Source of the DNA: DASPTH01 sp046727575
Lineage (GTDB): Bacteria; Actinomycetota; Acidimicrobiia; IMCC26256; DASPTH01
Direction of reading: 5' to 3'
NCBI GenBank assembly: GCA_046727575.1
Contig: JBKPCV010000108.1
Coordinates: forward strand, 1 to 8,166
DNA: 8,166 bases
Part shown: in pieces, positions 5,950 through 8,166 of the stretch
Layout: each line of letters opens with the position of its first letter
How positions within the stretch are numbered: the stretch's first letter is position 1
Notes under the pieces: model-generated
Seen by the model: only the letters and a program-made list of their open reading frames with translations
Told to the model about the DNA's origin: nothing
The model's database searches: none
Translations under genes and position numbers: made by a program

Positions 5950-6870
5950 TCATCCGAGCACACCGAGGTCGCGTGCCCAGGCGAGGTTCTTGCGTGCCGA
6001 GCCGACATGCGCGATGTGCACCACGTGGCCTTCACCCTGGTTCGGGTCGCCGTACACGATGGGTCCGCCGCCGTCGCGCTCCGCTTCCGTGGCGAGACGG
6101 TCGAGATCCTGCCAGTACGCGACCTCCGCCGCGGTCGGCGTGAAGACATCGTGTACCACCGGGATGTAGACCGGGTCGCCCAGCATCATGCCGTAGTAGC
6201 CGAGGTTCCGGAGCTTCACCGCGAACTCGCGGAGGCCGTCGAGATCGTCGCGGTCACCGCCCCACATCCCGCTGATCGGGTACCGGATCCCCGCCGCGCG
6301 CACGTCGACGAGCACCTTCGAGCGGAGGAACAGTGTCTCCTCGCCCTCGGCGGTCCACCGGAAGCCGATCGCCTGATGGATGTCACCGAAGCGGGAGATC
6401 GCGCCGCCCATGTACGCCACGCGCGGTGAGGCGGTGGCGATGTCGTAGGCGACGCGGATCGCCTGCGCGGTCTCGAGGATCGGGTACAGCACGACGCTGC
6501 CCCGCTCCAGCCCGAAGTCGACTTCCGCGCACGTCAACAGCGCGTCAACGGCGTGCACGTCGGCGGCACTCTGGATCTTGGGCACGAGGATCCCGCCGAG
6601 GCTGGGGCCCATGACCGCGCGCAGATCCTTCAAGGTCTGACCCGTGGACCACGGCTGCACTCGCGCGAAGAGCAGCGGGCCGGATCCGGCCGGTTGCGCG
6701 TCGAAGAACGCACGCGCCACCTCCCGGCCGCGCTCGCGGTCGGCCTCGGTGTAGGGCGTGCGCGGCTCCTCGAGGTCGGCCACGATCGAGTCGGCGCCGG
6801 AAGCCACGGACTTCTCCAGCGACTCCCGGTCGTCGCCACGGGTGAAGAGCACCGATCGCAGCGGTCGCAT
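5950..6870 (-). CDS. HpcH/HpaI aldolase / citrate lyase beta-like protein
   Basis: 306-residue TIM-barrel enzyme of the HpcH/HpaI aldolase (CitE-like) family, which cleaves or forms carbon-carbon bonds in acyl-CoA or keto-acid substrates with a divalent metal. Seen: RSVLFTRGDD at the N-terminus, ADLEEP (31-36), the arginine strand FARVQP (68-73, R70), GGILVPKIQSAADV (92-105), LYPILETAQAI (128-138) with the probable metal ligand E133, and MGGAISRFGDI (154-164) with D163 as the second ligand. The length matches CitE-like lyases (about 290-310). The late GYYGMMLGDP (224-233) replaces the more usual IHP form. The ATG lies 4 bp after the amidohydrolase stop with no clear Shine-Dalgarno of its own, so translation is probably coupled. 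Substrate unknown; malyl-CoA or citramalyl-CoA lyase-like activity is possible but not shown. Confidence 0.87.
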   Translation of the reverse strand: MRPLRSVLFTRGDDRESLEKSVASGADSIVADLEEPRTPYTEADRERGREVARAFFDAQPAGSGPLLFARVQPWSTGQTLKDLRAVMGPSLGGILVPKIQSAADVHAVDALLTCAEVDFGLERGSVVLYPILETAQAIRVAYDIATASPRVAYMGGAISRFGDIHQAIGFRWTAEGEETLFLRSKVLVDVRAAGIRYPISGMWGGDRDDLDGLREFAVKLRNLGYYGMMLGDPVYIPVVHDVFTPTAAEVAYWQDLDRLATEAERDGGGPIVYGDPNQGEGHVVHIAHVGSARKNLAWARDLGVLG

Positions 6871-6874
6871 GCCG

Positions 6875-8166
6875 TCAGCCGAGTACCTCGGCCGCGGCGC
6901 CCTCGCACACCGTGCCGGCGAAGAAGTCGCGGTTGCCAGTTCCGTGGAGCCGCACGGGGTTCACAAACGTGAGCTCGCGGAAATCGCGTTCGGTGATGAC
7001 CCGCCGCTCCACGAGCTCGTATGCCTCTGCGACCGGCTCGCGCATGTCGGGAACGTCCCAGTGCGAGATGTCGGACCCGAGGATCGGTCGCATCCGCGTA
7101 CCGAGCGGGTTGACGTCCTCTCGGAAGGCCCAGGCCACGAGCGGGTCGTCGGCTTCGCAGCCGAAGTAGAAGTGCGGCTCGAACAGCGCACGAAGGTCGT
7201 CCGGAGCATCGATCTGGCAGGCGGCAAACTCGTCGACGTTCGCCGGGCGCGCCGCCGGACGGGCGAAGTACACGCGGATGTCGTCCAGACGCGCCTGCGC
7301 GTCGTCGTCGCCGTACCGCTCGAAGTACTCCATCAACAGGTCCACGTCGAGCCGGTCGGGATCGAGTTGCCAGATCTCGTCGCGGTTGCGCTTCTCCCAG
7401 TGGCCGACCAGGCCAGCGAAGAGCTCGCACGCCCACGCGACGCCGCCTTCGAGGAACGCGATGCGCAGCTCCGGAAATCGGCGGGTGACACCGCCGAGGA
7501 ACAGCGCCTTGCAGAGCGACTCGTGCGCGTGGGACAGGCCGTCGATGTGGTTGTAGACGTAGCTCGAGATGGAGCGCGAGACGCGATGCGACTGCAATGA
7601 GCTGTGCACGACCGGCGCGACACCGAGCTCGACGCACTTCGACCAGAACGCGTCGTAGTTGTATTCGCTGTCGAGCCCGAAATTGTCGAGCCGGTATGCG
7701 TCGACACCTACTGGGCGCTTCACGTGCTCCGACACGAGCAGTGACTTCGCCCCCAGCTCGCGTACCGCGTACTCGGCCTCGGCGATCGCTTGGTCCGGGG
7801 TGTTCATCGGAATCATGGCGCCGACGGTGCACCGGTCGCGATACGGCGCGAAGACGCGCGCGTTGGAGCGGTTGACGGCCCGGCACACCACCGAGGAGAG
7901 CTCGACGTCCGTCAGCTCGAAGTACCCGAGTGCCATCGAGGGATAGAGGATCGTGAAGTCGATGCCGAGCTCGTCGAGTCGCTCGTAGAGCAAGGCCGGG
8001 AGGTGGGAAGTGGCGCGGTCGCGCACGTTGTGGGTCTGCCAACCCCACCACGACGGCATCGCGCGCCATTGGTCGCGCACGGCCGAGTCGGAACGGTTGG
8101 CGAGCGCCGACGAAGTGTCAAGCGCGCGTGCGGAGCCGGCGAGGAAGCGGTCACGGAGGGCAGTGC
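6875..8166 (-). CDS. Amidohydrolase-2 family metal-dependent hydrolase (5' end beyond window)
   Basis: The reading frame stays open without a stop to the window edge, so the N-terminus is missing; about 429 residues are visible. The first possible start inside the window is GTG at 8080, but the 28 codons before it (with RDRFLAG and ANRSDSA) read as normal protein, and a start there would leave out the beta-1 HxH metal motif. Counting from that GTG: SWWGWQTHN (10-18), LYERLDELGIDFTILYP (31-47), VVHSSLQSH with H159, HAHESL (184-189), RIAFLEGGVAWACEL (206-220) and ILGSDISHWD with the metal or catalytic D337. This is the amidohydrolase_2 (PF04909-type) pattern, whose relatives include gamma-resorcylate and ACMS decarboxylases and hydrolases of unknown role. 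It heads the visible part of the aldolase/SnoaL unit. Substrate not deducible. Confidence 0.87.
   Translation of the reverse strand, partial: TALRDRFLAGSARALDTSSALANRSDSAVRDQWRAMPSWWGWQTHNVRDRATSHLPALLYERLDELGIDFTILYPSMALGYFELTDVELSSVVCRAVNRSNARVFAPYRDRCTVGAMIPMNTPDQAIAEAEYAVRELGAKSLLVSEHVKRPVGVDAYRLDNFGLDSEYNYDAFWSKCVELGVAPVVHSSLQSHRVSRSISSYVYNHIDGLSHAHESLCKALFLGGVTRRFPELRIAFLEGGVAWACELFAGLVGHWEKRNRDEIWQLDPDRLDVDLLMEYFERYGDDDAQARLDDIRVYFARPAARPANVDEFAACQIDAPDDLRALFEPHFYFGCEADDPLVAWAFREDVNPLGTRMRPILGSDISHWDVPDMREPVAEAYELVERRVITERDFRELTFVNPVRLHGTGNRDFFAGTVCEGAAAEVLG

Noticed and set aside
6630..8069. Minus-strand frame of 479 codons overlapping the amidohydrolase and aldolase
   Set aside because: It is a shifted-frame shadow: extremely Arg-rich, while the overlapping frames carry clear family motifs.
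8078..8080. GTG as the true start of the amidohydrolase
   Set aside because: The frame continues upstream as plausible protein to the window edge, and the N-terminal metal-binding strand would be missing, so the gene is treated as truncated by the window.

Overview
The window is very GC-rich and densely coded. All six genes I can support lie on the minus strand, and several use GTG or TTG starts. With the arginine- and alanine-rich proteins, this suggests a high-GC actinobacterium, possibly an uncultivated soil or freshwater lineage. No marker gene is present to fix the taxon, so that is inference. No RNA gene, CRISPR array, insertion sequence or phage gene was seen.

Reading in the direction of transcription (right to left), the first block (8166 to 5470) is a tightly packed trio. 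It holds an amidohydrolase-2 family metal-dependent hydrolase whose 5' end runs off the window, a HpcH/HpaI (citrate lyase beta-like) aldolase 4 bp downstream, and a small SnoaL/NTF2-like protein 21 bp further on. It looks like a small catabolic or modifying operon of unknown substrate.

A 187-bp gap (5283-5469) follows. It is filled with GC-rich inverted repeats, including a REP-like hairpin element. It also has to hold the end of the first operon and any promoter for the second.

The second block (5282 to 77) begins with an 873-residue protein. An apparently complete asparagine-synthetase-type glutamine amidotransferase (AsnB, residues 1 to about 600) is fused in one unbroken frame to a C-terminal domain of the CofE-like F420-0:gamma-glutamyl ligase fold (about 651-873). 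Its stop overlaps the inferred TTG start of an alanine racemase (alr). A GH63-like (MGH1-like) glycoside hydrolase starts 27 bp after alr with a good ribosome binding site. An amide-forming ligase, an amidotransferase, an amino-acid racemase and a glycosidase in one transcription unit suggest amidation or aminoacylation of a carboxylated envelope component or small metabolite. This grouping is the most novel feature of the window.

The far left end (1-204) is repetitive. A 63-bp tandem repeat has become part of the 3' end of the glycosidase gene and encodes a 21-residue repeated tail. The array appears to be interrupted by a 54-bp insert carrying the same type of hairpin element as the 5283-5469 gap, and that insert supplies the stop codon of the gene.
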